The notes beneath the pieces are model-generated. The model worked only from the letters and a program-made list of their open reading frames with translations, ran no database searches and was not told the DNA's origin. Below, in pieces: positions 1 to 11,789 of a stretch of DNA of 64,000 nucleotides. The stretch comes from Scleromitrula shiraiana. Its lineage: Eukaryota; Ascomycota; Leotiomycetes; Helotiales; Sclerotiniaceae. A program made the translations under genes and the position numbers. The stretch spans positions 124,001-188,000 of the forward strand of contig JABELC010000003.1 of the NCBI GenBank assembly GCA_028455995.1, in the 5' to 3' direction. Numbering within the stretch: position 1 is the first letter of the stretch; every line of letters begins with the position of its first letter.

Positions 1-42
1 TTGTGTGTTTGGTAAAATTTGTGAGACATCTTCTTTCTATAG

Positions 43-112
43 TTGGAATTACTTTGCCGAGATGCGTGCTTTGGCTATGGGGTTGGATGATTTGGTAATG
101 GAGGATGAATGA
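43..112 (+). CDS. 3' terminal exon of a gene entering from the left (partial)
   Basis: A pyrimidine-rich acceptor ending in CTATAG (37-42) is followed by an open frame of 22 codons, beginning Trp-Asn-Tyr-Phe-Ala-Glu and ending in acidic residues Val-Met-Glu-Asp-Glu before TGA at 110-112. The rest of the gene lies outside the window, so no family can be named. It could also be chance, since the exon is only 70 bases. Confidence 0.35.
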
Positions 113-348
113 AAATTAGATGACTGTGTTGAGTAGAAGGACCTTTATACTACTGTATATTACACAGTATGAATGAATTGCTTATATATGACCATTAAAT
201 CCCATCTCATTTATATCATTACTTCACTTAAACTCATCAGTCCTTCACTTCACAGTACTTCAATCTTCATTTCACTTCTTAGTCAGTCTCTACTTCTATA
301 AATCTATTTCAATTCTTCCATATAAATCAATCACCCAATCCAAACAAA

Positions 349-1212
349 ATGTCTCCCAAATTCACCATCCCTCAACTTCTCATCCTCCTCCCATTTCTTG
401 GTCTTGCCGCCGCTGCCCCCGCCAAAGGTAGCTCCACACTCTCCTTCACAACCTCCCCCTCCAAAACCAGCAGTACCAGTGTTCCCCTCGGAACAGGCAC
501 CAACACCCTTCTCACTACAAAACTCAACCCAACCTGCGCCCCCGGCGGAAACTTCGACCTCTCATCCTGGACACTTCAGCTCCCCACCGGATCCAAAGGC
601 CACCCCGACAGCATCACCGGTTCCAAACTCTCCTCCTGCACTGGCTACCAAGATAGTGCACACTCCTACTTCTACACTTCCTCTACCGATGGGTCGCTTG
701 TGATGAAAGTCCCCGGATCACCCGCATCAAGCGGCTGTGTCACCACGACAAATTCCCTCCATTGCCGAACCGAGCTTCGAGAAGCATCGCCCTCATCATG
801 GGATCCCCAATCTTCAACAAATAAATTAAGCGCCACAGTTGCCGTCATCACAGCAGACGATTCATCCCACGGTACCGTAATCGGACAAATCCACATCGAC
901 GACAGTGTATCCTCCAAGCCCGTCTGCGAACTCTTCTACAACTCCAAGGGCGAAATCAGTATCGGAGTTGAGCAGACCCGAGCTGGAGGAAATGAAATTG
1001 TTACCGACATTGGAATTGTGCCGTTGGGACAGAAATTCAATTATGTGATTGCGTATGAGGGGGGTCAGTTGAGTGTGGAAATCAATGGGAAGAAAACTAA
1101 TGTTAGCACTTATCAGTTGGATTCTCCGAGGAGTTATTTCAAGGTGGGAAACTATAATCAAGGAAGCAGCAAGTCGGAGGTTCATTTTTTTGCAATTGAT
1201 GTTCAACATTAG
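349..1212 (+). CDS. Secreted alginate lyase-like polysaccharide lyase, family PL7
   Basis: The 287-residue product starts with a signal peptide (hydrophobic LLILLPFLGLAAAAP, about residues 9-23), then a Ser/Thr-rich linker to about residue 50, then one jelly-roll lyase domain to the end. Three PL7 signatures are visible: RTELRE at 140-145, QIH at 180-182 and YFKVGNYNQ at 263-271. In PL7 the Arg, Gln, His and Tyr of these blocks bind and cleave uronate polymers by beta-elimination. The enzyme should act outside the cell on alginate-like or other glucuronate-containing polymers; the true substrate cannot be read from sequence, and related glucuronan lyases share the fold. The gene has no intron. 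A TATA-like stretch lies at 183-189 and a long C/T-rich leader precedes the ATG. A basic/acidic-balanced domain of normal length suggests an intact enzyme. Confidence 0.85.
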   Translation: MSPKFTIPQLLILLPFLGLAAAAPAKGSSTLSFTTSPSKTSSTSVPLGTGTNTLLTTKLNPTCAPGGNFDLSSWTLQLPTGSKGHPDSITGSKLSSCTGYQDSAHSYFYTSSTDGSLVMKVPGSPASSGCVTTTNSLHCRTELREASPSSWDPQSSTNKLSATVAVITADDSSHGTVIGQIHIDDSVSSKPVCELFYNSKGEISIGVEQTRAGGNEIVTDIGIVPLGQKFNYVIAYEGGQLSVEINGKKTNVSTYQLDSPRSYFKVGNYNQGSSKSEVHFFAIDVQH

Positions 1213-1818
1213 GGGGGTATTGAGAGTCATGATTGGATTACAAAGTGTGGTAAGCTTGTGGCTTATGAGAAGTTATTGTACGAGCTAGACGGATGACAGT
1301 TTGGAATTTTGGAAATTTTGGAAGGATTCGCGTTTTCTGTCATTCACATTGCCTTTTTTTTTCTTACATCCCTATTCGTGTTTTGTTTTATTTTGATTTA
1401 TCTATTCTTTTTATCCTGTTATTCGATTTGTATATGGATTTCGAACTTTGCAAGTTATCCGTAGTATTGCCCCGGAAAAGAAAAGAAATGCATACATTAC
1501 TTTCCAAGAACATAGAGTTTACTATACTGTCTATACACAACAGCATGCGATATCACGTAAAATTAAATCTAATGAGAATCTCAAATGGAATATAGAAACC
1601 ACCTGTTCCACATTCATACCAAAAAAGTAGTAAAACCTCCAAGTCCAAAAGACCGAACCCCACAGGCCCTAAACACTCACCCCAGTCCATCTAACACCCC
1701 CACCAACCTTCCCTTCCACAGCCCTCCTCTATCGCCCTATATATTTTTCAATAAACTAAACCCCATATCAAATAAGACCGACTGAATCCAATTCAGGACA
1801 CTTGGCCTAGTAGCCAAA
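1213..1818. other. Intergenic, no gene seen
   Basis: This is the 3' flank of the lyase gene plus T-rich and then C-rich sequence leading to the tRNA. The short open frames here have no recognisable motifs and unfavourable composition. Confidence 0.6.
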
Positions 1819-1904
1819 CCCCCGGTCGTCTAGTTGGTTTATGACGTCAGACTGTAATTGAAAAGATAATCTGGATGTCGCGCGTTCAACTCGCGCCTGG
1901 GGGA
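1819..1904 (+). tRNA. tRNA-Tyr (GTA) with an 11-nt intron
   Basis: A complete cloverleaf can be folded. The acceptor stem is CCCCCGG (1819-1825) with CTGGGGG (1897-1903) and discriminator A1904. The D-stem is GTC/GAC (1828-1830 with 1843-1845), the anticodon stem TCAGA/TCTGG (1847-1851 with 1870-1874), and the T-stem GCGCG/CGCGC (1880-1884 with 1892-1896) encloses TTCAACT. The anticodon GTA is at 1854-1856, and an 11-nt intron sits at 1858-1868, the canonical place after base 37, as in other fungal tRNA-Tyr genes. T-runs at 1913-1917 and 1922-1929 are suited to RNA polymerase III termination. Confidence 0.93.
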
Positions 1905-1929
1905 ATCACCTATTTTTGCCATTTTTTTT

Positions 1930-2655
1930 CGATCTCGTTGTTGTGGTTGTGGGTTGCGAGGATGGAAAAAGGGGAAGTGAAGATTTTTTTTTGCTTTGGG
2001 AAGGAGTGGTGTGGAGGCCTTATGTATTGGGCATTACATCATCACCCTCAACGGAGGAAGTGTAGTGATCTGGGGATGATTATCTTTACGATTAAATCTA
2101 CAATTTGATTTACAACCTCAATAACTATAACTTGAAATTCTTCAAATTAAATCGTTTTTGTTAATATTCCTTTGCTAGTTATGACATGGCCCTTTGGCAA
2201 CTTCAAGTGAAGGATCCCAACTCGACACCTAATTTTAACATCTAAATAAATTTTTAACAAGTCGTTAGTGAGTTGGATCAATATAATTTGAGTTTTAGCA
2301 TCGAAATCAAACGAAAAAATGTTATTCTTATTTTTGCGAGCGTTTACTGTAGGCTATATAAAGGACAGTGTGTTTATAATTGATCATTCTTTAATTGAGG
2401 TAGGGAATGGTAAATAGAACCTCGAGTAGAATATGAGACAGGATCGCGAGATTGAAGCGCTAAGCTGATTCTATCTCATATATACATAAATAATAATAGG
2501 GTATCAAAATCATAAATCATATCATGTCACATCTGTTCCCACTGAGTCATAACATACATATCTAGCCCGTACATCCACCCCATACCCATACTGCCCAATC
2601 AATTCCATTATCCCCTTCCCTTCATCTAGCCCAGAAAAGCGCAAAATCGTACCCA
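1930..2655. other. Intergenic, no gene seen
   Basis: AT-rich sequence between the tRNA terminator and the stop codon of the convergent RTG2-like gene. No open frame with a recognisable product and no clear repeat was found. Confidence 0.55.
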
Positions 2656-4582
2656 TTACTTCTTAACAACCTCAGCTTTCCACCCCAACTCCAACCCCTT
2701 CCCAACCTTCAACTCCCCATCTCCCAAATCCATCTGCAAATCCTGCACGCCCTCTCCCACGCCAATAAAAATCCTAACCCCCTCCTTCTTCCCCTTCCCC
2801 CCCAAATCCCCCCTCCACTCCGCCTCCAAATTCAAGCCACCAACAATCCAACTCTCCACCACAGGAACAAAATCACAAATCAAACCCGCCATCTTCCCCA
2901 CAACCTCACACCACCAACTCTTCTCATATCCCAATAATTTTCTCAATCCTTCCAAAACCACTCTATCATTTGCTCCCAGATCTTCATATCCCCATCTCGC
3001 AGACATCGTTAATGATAAGATGGCGACTTCTTCATGGCTTAAGCCCGGCATACCGGCGATAATTCCATCGATGGGTGTATGAAGTGCTTTCGCTGCGTTA
3101 AGATCTCCTGTGTTTGCCATGCCAACCCACATATTCCTAACCACATAATTTAGAATACCCTCATCGAAAATATCACTCCCCTCTCTACCCTCTACCAAAA
3201 TGTTTCTTAACAAACGAACCACATCCTTGACCACCGTATGCTCTATCTCCAAATCACCAAATACAGGTAACTGAAGTAATGGATCACCCTCCCTAATGCT
3301 CTCCTGCAATTTCAAAAATAAAACACCCTCTCTATTTCCACCACCACAGAAAACCACTTTATTAACTTCTTTCTCACAAGCGTTGACAACAGCATCCACT
3401 ACCTCCAACACAGCATCTACCTGCGCTCTTCTCCTCTTACTCATTCCTCTAATTTTACCTTCTTCCTTTATATTAACCTTCCTCATTTCCTTTGTATCTC
3501 GAAATCTCTTCATTGATACCGCATATCCTGCTATAGATGAGATTGGATATGGACTTATCGGATCCTTATGCATGAGTAAACTTCCATAGCCTCTGAATCC
3601 TCCTCCACAAAGATATAAGGTTTTACCACCCTTTTTCGATCCAGCTTTCCCATTTTCTTGATCTTGTTTTACGAAGAAATTCCCACATAATTCCTTGTAA
3701 GCAACATCCATTTTACCTCTTATTTCCTTTTGCATAGTAACTCTTACCCCGTCATTTCCCTCTCCCCCCTCCTTAAACTTCGCTGTTACTTTAGCAGCCC
3801 CATAAGGTAAACTAATAGCATTTTCGCCCCACTCAATCCAATATTCACCCCTCTCCTCCAACTCCGGTACCCCAATCCCCGTCATCTGAACACTACCACC
3901 TCCCAAATCCATCACCAACCCATTTGTATCTTTACCACCTCTCAATCCACTCCTAACACCTACAGCACCCAATAAACTTTCCATCCTAGGCTCTAAAATC
4001 ATTACTTTTAATCCACTTTCTTTTTCTACTGCTTGCATCATTTCTTTTTTGTTCTTCGCTGTTCGCATGGCTTCGGTTGCAAATACGGTTATATTTTTGA
4101 GGGGGATTTGGTAGGTGGTACAGACAGACCGGAAGGCTTTTAGTTGCTGGGATACAGAGTCGATGGTTGAGGGTGGGAAGAGTAATTCTTTCGAGGGGTC
4201 GGGGGAGGAGTGAAGGGCGTCGTAGAGGGAAATAGGGATGCGATGGCGGTAGATGCAGGGAAGAAGACGGGAATTAGATGGTGAGAGGTCGGATATTGAT
4301 AGACGAATACCATTGCTTAAGGAGTGTTAGTGGAAGGGATAAAATTGAGGAGTGAGTAAGGGAATTGATATATCTCGAAAATAATAAGATTGAAATCCGA
4401 TGCCAGGAAAATAAAGCATACCTTCCCATATCAACTAAAGCATATAAATGCTCACCCCTCGTAGTAGCATTGACATGATCATGAGGAGGCAATTTAAGAG
4501 AAAGATTACGACAATTTATTACATCGTCGTCTGAATCCTGAGATGAGGGTATCGGCATTGATTGTGCAATTGTTGAATTCAT
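2656..4582 (-). CDS. RTG2: Rtg2-like Ppx/GppA phosphatase-family protein
   Basis: Two exons, 4582-4422 and 4315-2656, give 606 residues, close to yeast Rtg2. The intron starts GTATGC and ends TTAAG, and the join restores the family's first phosphate-binding loop, DMGSNGIRLSISDL, across the splice. Other family marks follow: FATEAMRTAKNKKEM, then DLGGGSVQMTGIG (second phosphate loop), then LPYGAAKVT. The Ppx/GppA superfamily has an actin-like ATPase fold and hydrolyses polyphosphate or pppGpp. In yeast, Rtg2 instead senses mitochondrial state and releases the Rtg1/Rtg3 regulators; that role here is inferred from homology and length. I chose the start at 4582 because the upstream in-frame ATG (4720) adds residues that look like untranslated leader. 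The assignment to the family is firm; the exact role, regulator or polyphosphatase, is less so. Confidence 0.85.
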
Positions 4583-7323
4583 GGTAGATGATTTTGGTCT
4601 AATCTTTTGAATGCATGTAGTTAATAAACGAGAGAATATTGAAGGAATTTTCGAGAATATAAATATATGATTGTAAATAAAGTGAACAGGTGGTTGTGAA
4701 AGATCACACAAGATTGCCAACTTTTTGGTTGTGTGATGTGGTGTTGTTGTGGATTTGGTGATGGAGATGGGAGATAGAAATACCCCGCGCTAAAATTGTA
4801 CGACCCCGCCAACAAGGAAACTGCCACTGACGACATCAACAAACCCTGAAATTGATACGATGTAGAACACCAATATCACGGAAGAAGATATTTTCTCATG
4901 AAATCGTGGAAGATATCAAATACTGCGGAGATTCACGTCGTACGTTCATGAACAATCGTACAAAAGAACTCGACAAGGAATTCTAGTATAGGTTTAACAT
5001 CAATTTCCTGAAATCTTCTCCTTAAAATCAATCAATAAATCCCAAACCTCCAGTTCTCCGAACCTGTTATCCGCGCAAACTTAGATGAATCCTTACCAAG
5101 TGGTAAAGTACCAGTCTTATGAATATCCATTCAATGCTTGAAAATCGACTGGAAATGGAATTTCTAGAACCTCTTGCTACTGCAGATATCATCTTTCTCG
5201 GTTCGTTCTGACCGAGCTACAAGTCAAGCAGGGACGTCACTTTTTATATCTCATAGTTTCTGATTCTTGAAAGAGCCATCGTGTCAGATGGTTGTTTTGT
5301 CTATTTCCGATTCTTCAAATACATTAACTGAAGAGGTTACTTGAGCACAAAATTATTATATCGAATGCTATACCAGTAGCTAGGCTCAACTAAACTCATA
5401 TATTAGATTACATATAGAAGTTGGATTTGTTGTTCATCAAGTTTTGAACAACAATAGTCGTTGAACCAAAACTCCCTTTATAAGTTATCCTATCTATCAA
5501 TTCTTTCCTCAATCTTTCCCTTATTCCCTGTTTCCATCCTGTTTCTAACTACTTACTACTTCCTCAGCCCCTTTTCCCATCCTTCTTCTAGCTATCCACC
5601 CCCTTCTCATCTCATCCTAGTTCCTCCATCCCTTCAATCTTTACACATCCTCCCACCTTTCCCCTTCCCCATATCACTAATAACCTATAAACCAAAAACA
5701 ATTAGCCTCATCTACCATACACACACCTCTCACTCATAAACCCCCCCCCTTACACAACAAAACACAACTAGAAAAAGGAAAAGTACAAACAAGCTAGTAA
5801 CTGAGTAACTGAGAAATCAGACGATGTCGGATACATAATAATCATAACTCACTGTCTACTTTGTACTTTCTACTTAATAAATGGATAGGTATGAAGTAGA
5901 GAGATAAGTTTTTCATATCGGCAAAGGATTGTGCATCATTTTTCTCATTTTTTTGGTTTGGAACTTGGTTGTTGGTTTGTTGTTTGAGGGGGAAGAAGGG
6001 AAAGAGGAAGGAGGGATGAGGGGAAAGGGAAGGGGAAGTAGAAATGAGAGGGGTTGGGAAAGAGGAGAAGGAGAAGGAGAAGGAGAAGGAGCAGAAGGAG
6101 AAGGAGAAGTGCAAGAGGAAGGAGACAAGCGAGAAATAAAAATCCATTTAACTCAACTCGAATAACTCCTTCGATCTAGTATCCCCAACATCACCGACGA
6201 AAGCCTAAGTTTCTTGGAACTTGCAAAAGAAGGCTATATCCAGCCTCTAGTACTTATCCTCAGTTCCAAACTCCACCATGAAATCCAACTCAAACAAGGC
6301 CAAAAAAGTATAACTTTGCATCAAGTTATATTATATCATATCATATTACATTGCACTATATACATATTCCCCCACCATTCTAAATATCACATCATACCCC
6401 CTCACAATGAGTCGAAATGAATATTCTCCCAACCAACTCTCCTCGTATTACCAAGATCCCCCTCTTCTTATGCTCCTTAGAAATCTCCAAATCTACTCTA
6501 CTTCACACGTATACACAGTAGCTGCGGTGCCACCACGACACCGCCTCATCTCATCTCATCTCATCTCATTACCATAGTATGATATCCATCCCATCCCACC
6601 CCTAGTGCCTCTCACACCCATCCAATCCATCTATGCATCCGCCTATTCACCATACCAATTGCAGCCGTCCGTACGTACGTATTCTGATTCTCCCACTCGT
6701 ACTCTCACGATGAGTCAAAACTCCATTCCATCCATCCATCCATCCATAATATCCCCCCTCCCCATGTCATAATGAGTCGAAATGAGCATGAGCATGAGCA
6801 TGAGCATTAATTCCATGCATGCATGCATCCATTCCTCCGCCCATTCCACCACCTCCCATCGAATCCGTATTCCCATCCCATCACCTTAATATTCCTCACT
6901 CACTCACTCATTCACTCATCTAATGTCCAAATACATACATACATACATACATACATACATAAACCACACCAGTCTCATACTCATACCCATCTCACACCCA
7001 TCTCATACCCATCAAATCACCCCCCCCCCAAACCTACCAATATCCACCCCCATATATCCAATCCCATTCACGATAAACACAACACAATCCGATTCAACAA
7101 AACATTATATTCACCTACAACTGATCCGCTCGCTCTCCATGTAAAAGGCACCTCTCTCCTCTCTTCTCTCGTCCAACCGATTCACCTCCAGACGAAACGA
7201 AACGAAACGAAACGAAATGTGAGCGAGAATGACTCATCCACACTCACATTCTCGTTTCCAATGTACCTACCGACCGGGTACGTCCAACTCTCGGTCATTT
7301 TATTTTTATTTTTATTCCTTTTG

Positions 7324-7368
<45 letters not shown>

Positions 7369-7971
7369 CAAATCTTCTATTTATTTCCATTCCATTTCGA
7401 TCTACTGAGTTATTGATAAATTCGTCGAATCGATCAAAATTATAACGCTCATTCATGTGTATGTACGATTTATATATTTCGATTGCCTATATATCTAACC
7501 CCCCTACCCAACCATCCATCCAATCCAATCCAATTTAATCCAATTTAATCTAAATATACAGTTACCCCCCTCCCCCTTCCCCCGTCCTCAGCCCAACCAA
7601 ACCAAACCAAACCCCAAAGAAAATTCCAAGAAAAACGTTAACGCCAATTACCCGGGTATTACTAAACCACCATGCATGTATGCTATGCAATCTTATGCTC
7701 TCCTTTCCCATCTTTACTTCCCCTTCCCATCTCTCTAAGTTCTAGAGACATCGCATCATATGCGCGTCTTAAGTATATACAGGATTTTCCCTCATCACTC
7801 TCTTCCCCTTGTGCTATTCTATTCTGCATTCCCGATCTATCTTCGCGCCCTCTTATGTATTCCCTTCTATCCATCCCTCTCCATCAACAACACATCGCTA
7901 TGCAACGCAACGCAAGACAAGCATTAATCACACCTCTTCTTTCCCAGCCCCCTAGAATCCAGGTATCTCAG
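4583..7971. other. Low-complexity intergenic region, 3.4 kb, no gene seen
   Basis: Apart from the promoter of the RTG2-like gene, this stretch is strongly skewed: C/T-rich runs (about 5500-5750), a GA-rich run (about 5990-6125), short tandem repeats of CATCT (about 6545-6570), CATC (about 6730-6750), GAGCAT (about 6784-6806), ATAC (about 6930-6960) and ACGAA (about 7195-7218), and a pure A tract. Open frames in it translate to simple repeats and are not believed. It may hold long untranslated leaders or a non-coding RNA. Confidence 0.5.
7324..7365. repeat. Perfect poly(A) tract, 42 nt
   Basis: Forty-two consecutive A residues follow directly on a T-rich stretch (about 7295-7322). It may be a slippage-prone homopolymer or the tail of an old retroposed copy, but no coding relic is visible just upstream. 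Confidence 0.9.
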
Positions 7972-10284
7972 TCAATCACTTAAATCCCTCTTTCCCCCAC
8001 TCCCACTCCCGCTTCCCCCACCAACCGTAACCAGCGGTTTACTCTCCACCCTATCCCTCTCCCTCGAGCTCTCCCCCTTCTTAGCCCTAAACCTATCACC
8101 CTTCCTACTCTTATCCCCACCCTCAATCCCAACCCCCGGTAGAACATCCCCATCACTAGTAACATATCCCCCCTTTCCTTTCCCCACAACTCCATCTCGT
8201 CCCTCCCAATCGCTACTATCCCCCTCCTCCTCCTCATCCGCCTCACTGCCACTCCCCACCCCATCGCCCCCTCTAGCCCTCTCCCCCGCCTCCCTAATCA
8301 AATGCGCATCTACCCTCGCATCCTCCCTCATCTTCCTAATCTTAATCCAATTATACGCCGCAATCGCCGTGATCGTGACCAGCAGACCCGAAATATTAAT
8401 CGGCGTAAGCGGATCATGAAACACGATCCCCGCCGCCGAAATCGTAACGACTTCTTTGAAGATTCCCGCAATGGAGAGTGTGACTACGGATGTGCGCTGC
8501 AGGAGGGCGAATTCGGAGGACGTCATGCAGAAGGCCATGCAGCCAGGGAAGAGGAGGAGTAGCGGACCTAGGAAAGGACCTTTAACCTCGACGAGATTTT
8601 TAAGACCGCCCCATAGCGCAGGGAATCCCTCCACGGGTGTAGCTAGCACGAGAAGGGAGAAAAACATAATAGGCGCCAGATAAAAGATTGACGAGAAAGG
8701 ATTTGAAGTAGCTGGGTTTCGGAGGAGTAGGATTTGAGTTAATGCCCATCTGAAGCCGGAGAAGAAGGCGGCGAAGATAACGAGGATGAATCCTTTGGCG
8801 GAGAAATCTACTTCGCCGAATACCATCATTACTACTCCGACTGTCATGGTGAAGATTATACCGACGAGACGCCAGGATGGGGTTTCGAGTCTGAAGACGA
8901 AAGCGAAGAGGAGAACGAATGCCAAGGCGGAGGATTTACACATTGCTTTGGTAGAAGGTTAGTTGGATGTATATGTTTGGATATCTGCGTAGGGAAACTT
9001 ACTATAAAAAGTAAGAGTAATAAACTTCAACGACATATTTCCAAGACCAATATCCAATCCAGTAGCCATACCACAAGGACCAATTCTCGTAAAATAGAAC
9101 ATCCTCGACATTAAAGGTTTCTTCAAATCAAGCTCATGTTGTTCCAAATCATCATCCGAAACGTGAGTATTATGAGGATTAGAGAGCGAATCGTATCGTG
9201 GTCGAAATTGAGGGAGAAAGTAAAGAACCAATGCGGATAGTGAGAATTGCACTAACATATGCATACACGTTGTAAATAGAGGGAAATGGAAATTGAGATG
9301 ATTGGGGTCAAACATCCATTTATTATACTATGACGGGAAGGAATTGTTAATAGATATTCTCATCTGCAAGGGGGAGGAGGGAAAGGGGTTGAAGATACTT
9401 ACTATAGATATTGATAATGAGAATAAATACCAAAGTCCTATTAAAGCTCCATTTATTAAACTCTTTTTAACAACATTCTGATCTGCCTCTTTTTTCTCCT
9501 CTGCAGTTATTGTAATATCTCCAGCAATTCTATGATGCAAAGCAGTTTGCCGCCTTCTCTTCTTCTTCTTCTTTCTTCTTGCTTTTGATTTTGCCGTTAA
9601 ACCAGTTTCTTCATCATCTTGCAAATCCCCTTCTTCAGAAAGATCATTTAATTCCATTTCATCACTTGTAGATTTCGATTCATCGTCGGATCCTGATTTC
9701 CCATTCGAATCTTCTCCAATGTTGGAAGGTCTTGGTGATCTTTTGGTTGTTGTTCTCGATGTTCGTGAATTGGTTGTTCCATCTAAATTATTCATCATAC
9801 TACTCCTTCTTCTACGATGTCCTGATGATTGTGAATCCATATCTTCTGAATCTTTTGGATGTAAATCTGCGAGTGCTGTAGCGGCATCTGGTGGTTCTAA
9901 TAATTCTTCATCCGAACGCGCCGAGGTTTCTGATGTTGATGTTCTAGTTAAATTTGATATGGGAAAATGAGAAGAGGATTCGATATTCGAACTTGAAGTT
10001 GGATTGGGACTTGGATTCGAATTCGAGGTGGATTTATGATGATGCGAATGATGATGACCTGGCAGATCTAGATTTGGAATTGGCAAGATTGGATTATCAT
10101 CCTATCAATGAAAAATGAATGGATATATGTAAGTCAATGTACAATAGATGTAAAGATGTAAATATGTAAATATGTAATATTAAAATAATAGAGGGTTTGT
10201 GCAAGTCCACGGGGTATATTAATGATCATTATTTACCTTATTTACCTTTTTAGGTAAGATGAAGTTGAACTCATCTTCGGCCAT
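7972..10284 (-). CDS. Triose-phosphate transporter (TPT/EamA) family membrane protein, SLC35C2-like
   Basis: Four exons, 10284-10246, 10101-9403, 9327-9003 and 8945-7972, give 678 residues. The first about 230 residues are hydrophilic, with His-rich (HHHSHHH), Ser-rich and acidic stretches and a basic run (RRKKKKKRRR). The membrane part then starts with the family signature LWYLFSLSISIYNKWMFDP, which is only continuous after the second intron is removed. It continues through DIGLGNMSLKFITLTFYTMCKSS to about residue 560, and a charged tail follows. TPT relatives move nucleotide sugars or phosphorylated sugars across Golgi or ER membranes, and the fungal group with long cytosolic N-termini resembles SLC35C2. 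The substrate cannot be told. The first intron has two equivalent donors nine bases apart (see findings). All splice joins keep the frame. Confidence 0.85.
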
Positions 10285-11249
10285 GGTACTTCCGTAATTA
10301 TCTCCCAATACTGATATTATTATTTCCAATCAAATAGAACGAAGAAGCGGGTACGAGGTAGAAGTAGAACCTAAGGTGGATGGATGATGAAAGGTTGCTT
10401 GGTTGGTAAGTGAAGTGGGTAGAGAGTCAAAGCCAAAGCCAAAGCCAAAGCCAGAATCTGTAATTATGGAGAACTGATCGTAATTTATTCAAATTAGGAA
10501 ATAATAAAGATAATATAAAAAGACCATAAATTATATAAATTTGTGTGTTTCAAATGAATTTGTGACTTGTGTTCATCATATTTTTGTGTAATAAACTTGT
10601 GAATGAGGACGAGGACATTTCATCTCATTGTAATGTGTGACGGCAACTGCGACTCCGTATACGTATAGTATGTGTACGGAGTATTGTTGTTGTAGGTGGT
10701 CAAATATAGAAGAATCTGATATGAGGATTCTGGAATTGTGAAACATTTTGGATCATTTGGATAATTAAATAATCATGAATTATGTAATTTATGCAGAGTT
10801 ATGAAGGTTATGTAAGATATAACAATGTTCAATCTTCAATGTTCAATCTTCAATGTTCTTACCCCCCCAACCCCCCAGCTATGATCTACAAATTCTAGAA
10901 CCTCAACAGCATCTCTTGTATGTAGATCCTTTTTATCAATACCAACATATTAGGAACGCATGTGGAAGGAACCTTGCCTTGGACCTAGAAATCGTCACCA
11001 TCAATTAAATATATTCTCCCAATTGCAATTGTACAAACAGATAACATAGCGGTATCATGTCAAATATCTACTTCAAGAACGACGAACCACTTCATCACAA
11101 TCACATCAAAGTGCAAAATCTCCATATAATCCAACATCTCAGTATAACTTTCTTGGCTTATTTCGCTGTCGATAATTTCTAAGGGCTCAACTTTAATATT
11201 AAGTATCCACTTCTTAAGTACCACCAAAGTCCATTGTTCAGTCAACGCC
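10285..11249. other. Intergenic, no gene seen
   Basis: Promoter side of the TPT gene followed by AT-rich sequence with a short AAAGCC tandem repeat (about 10432-10453). No supported coding region. Confidence 0.5.
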
Positions 11250-11460
11250 TATACAAACAATATCTCGTTGAGGAACTTGTGCTTTGTCGATGATGAGATT
11301 GGCGTCGGATATTATTTGAGGCCATAATTTTTCCCATGAGGATTGGTTGTTTACGCTCCAATGATGGGTGTATCTGGATTGGCAGAGAGTTAGTTATTTT
11401 ACTCTGTTTGTTTTAAATGGATGGCAAGATGTGGATGTCAAGTTGACTTACCCCATGATT
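11060..11460 (-). pseudogene. Possible small spliced gene or gene fragment, unknown product
   Basis: On the minus strand an open frame with coding-like composition reads YTHHWSVNNQSSWEKLWPQ and onward (about 11375-11250). It is preceded by an intron-like interval (donor GTAAGT, acceptor CAATCCAG) and followed in another frame by a 61-residue open frame ending at 11060. I do not recognise the product. The lack of a clear start codon and the frame change at about 11250 suggest a remnant rather than a working gene. Confidence 0.25.
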
Positions 11461-11789
11461 CCGATGTTTCGGTTGATGTTTTTCTGGTTTTCAGAGAGAG
11501 AAGAAAAGAAAATTTGAATGTTTCTATCCCGAAGAAATCGACCACCTTCATATATCCCCTCATTTTACACACAATAATGATAAATCATATTTCAACGCGA
11601 AAACACATAATCTAGTGGCGCGATGTGCATAGATTCAGGGTCAACTTCAGGCGAAAAAGCCTTGTTTTGCCTATCGCATCTACTCGGTGACTGAATCACA
11701 TTCGATTCCATGTAAAGTACAGCAAAGAAGAGGAAAGAAAAACCTCCATCTCTCACCCTGCCCCAGAAATAATAGAATTCAGCAAGTGC

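Noticed and set aside
4274..4720. Longer N-terminus for the RTG2-like protein starting at 4720, read through without splicing
   Set aside because: The frame runs into intron sequence and loses the DMGSNGIR phosphate loop that splicing restores.
5461..5739. 92-residue Ser/Pro/Leu-rich open frame
   Set aside because: C/T-rich low-complexity DNA without a recognisable domain.
6823..7416. 197-residue open frame crossing microsatellites and poly(A)
   Set aside because: It encodes His/Thr/Tyr repeats and a Lys run derived from simple repeats.
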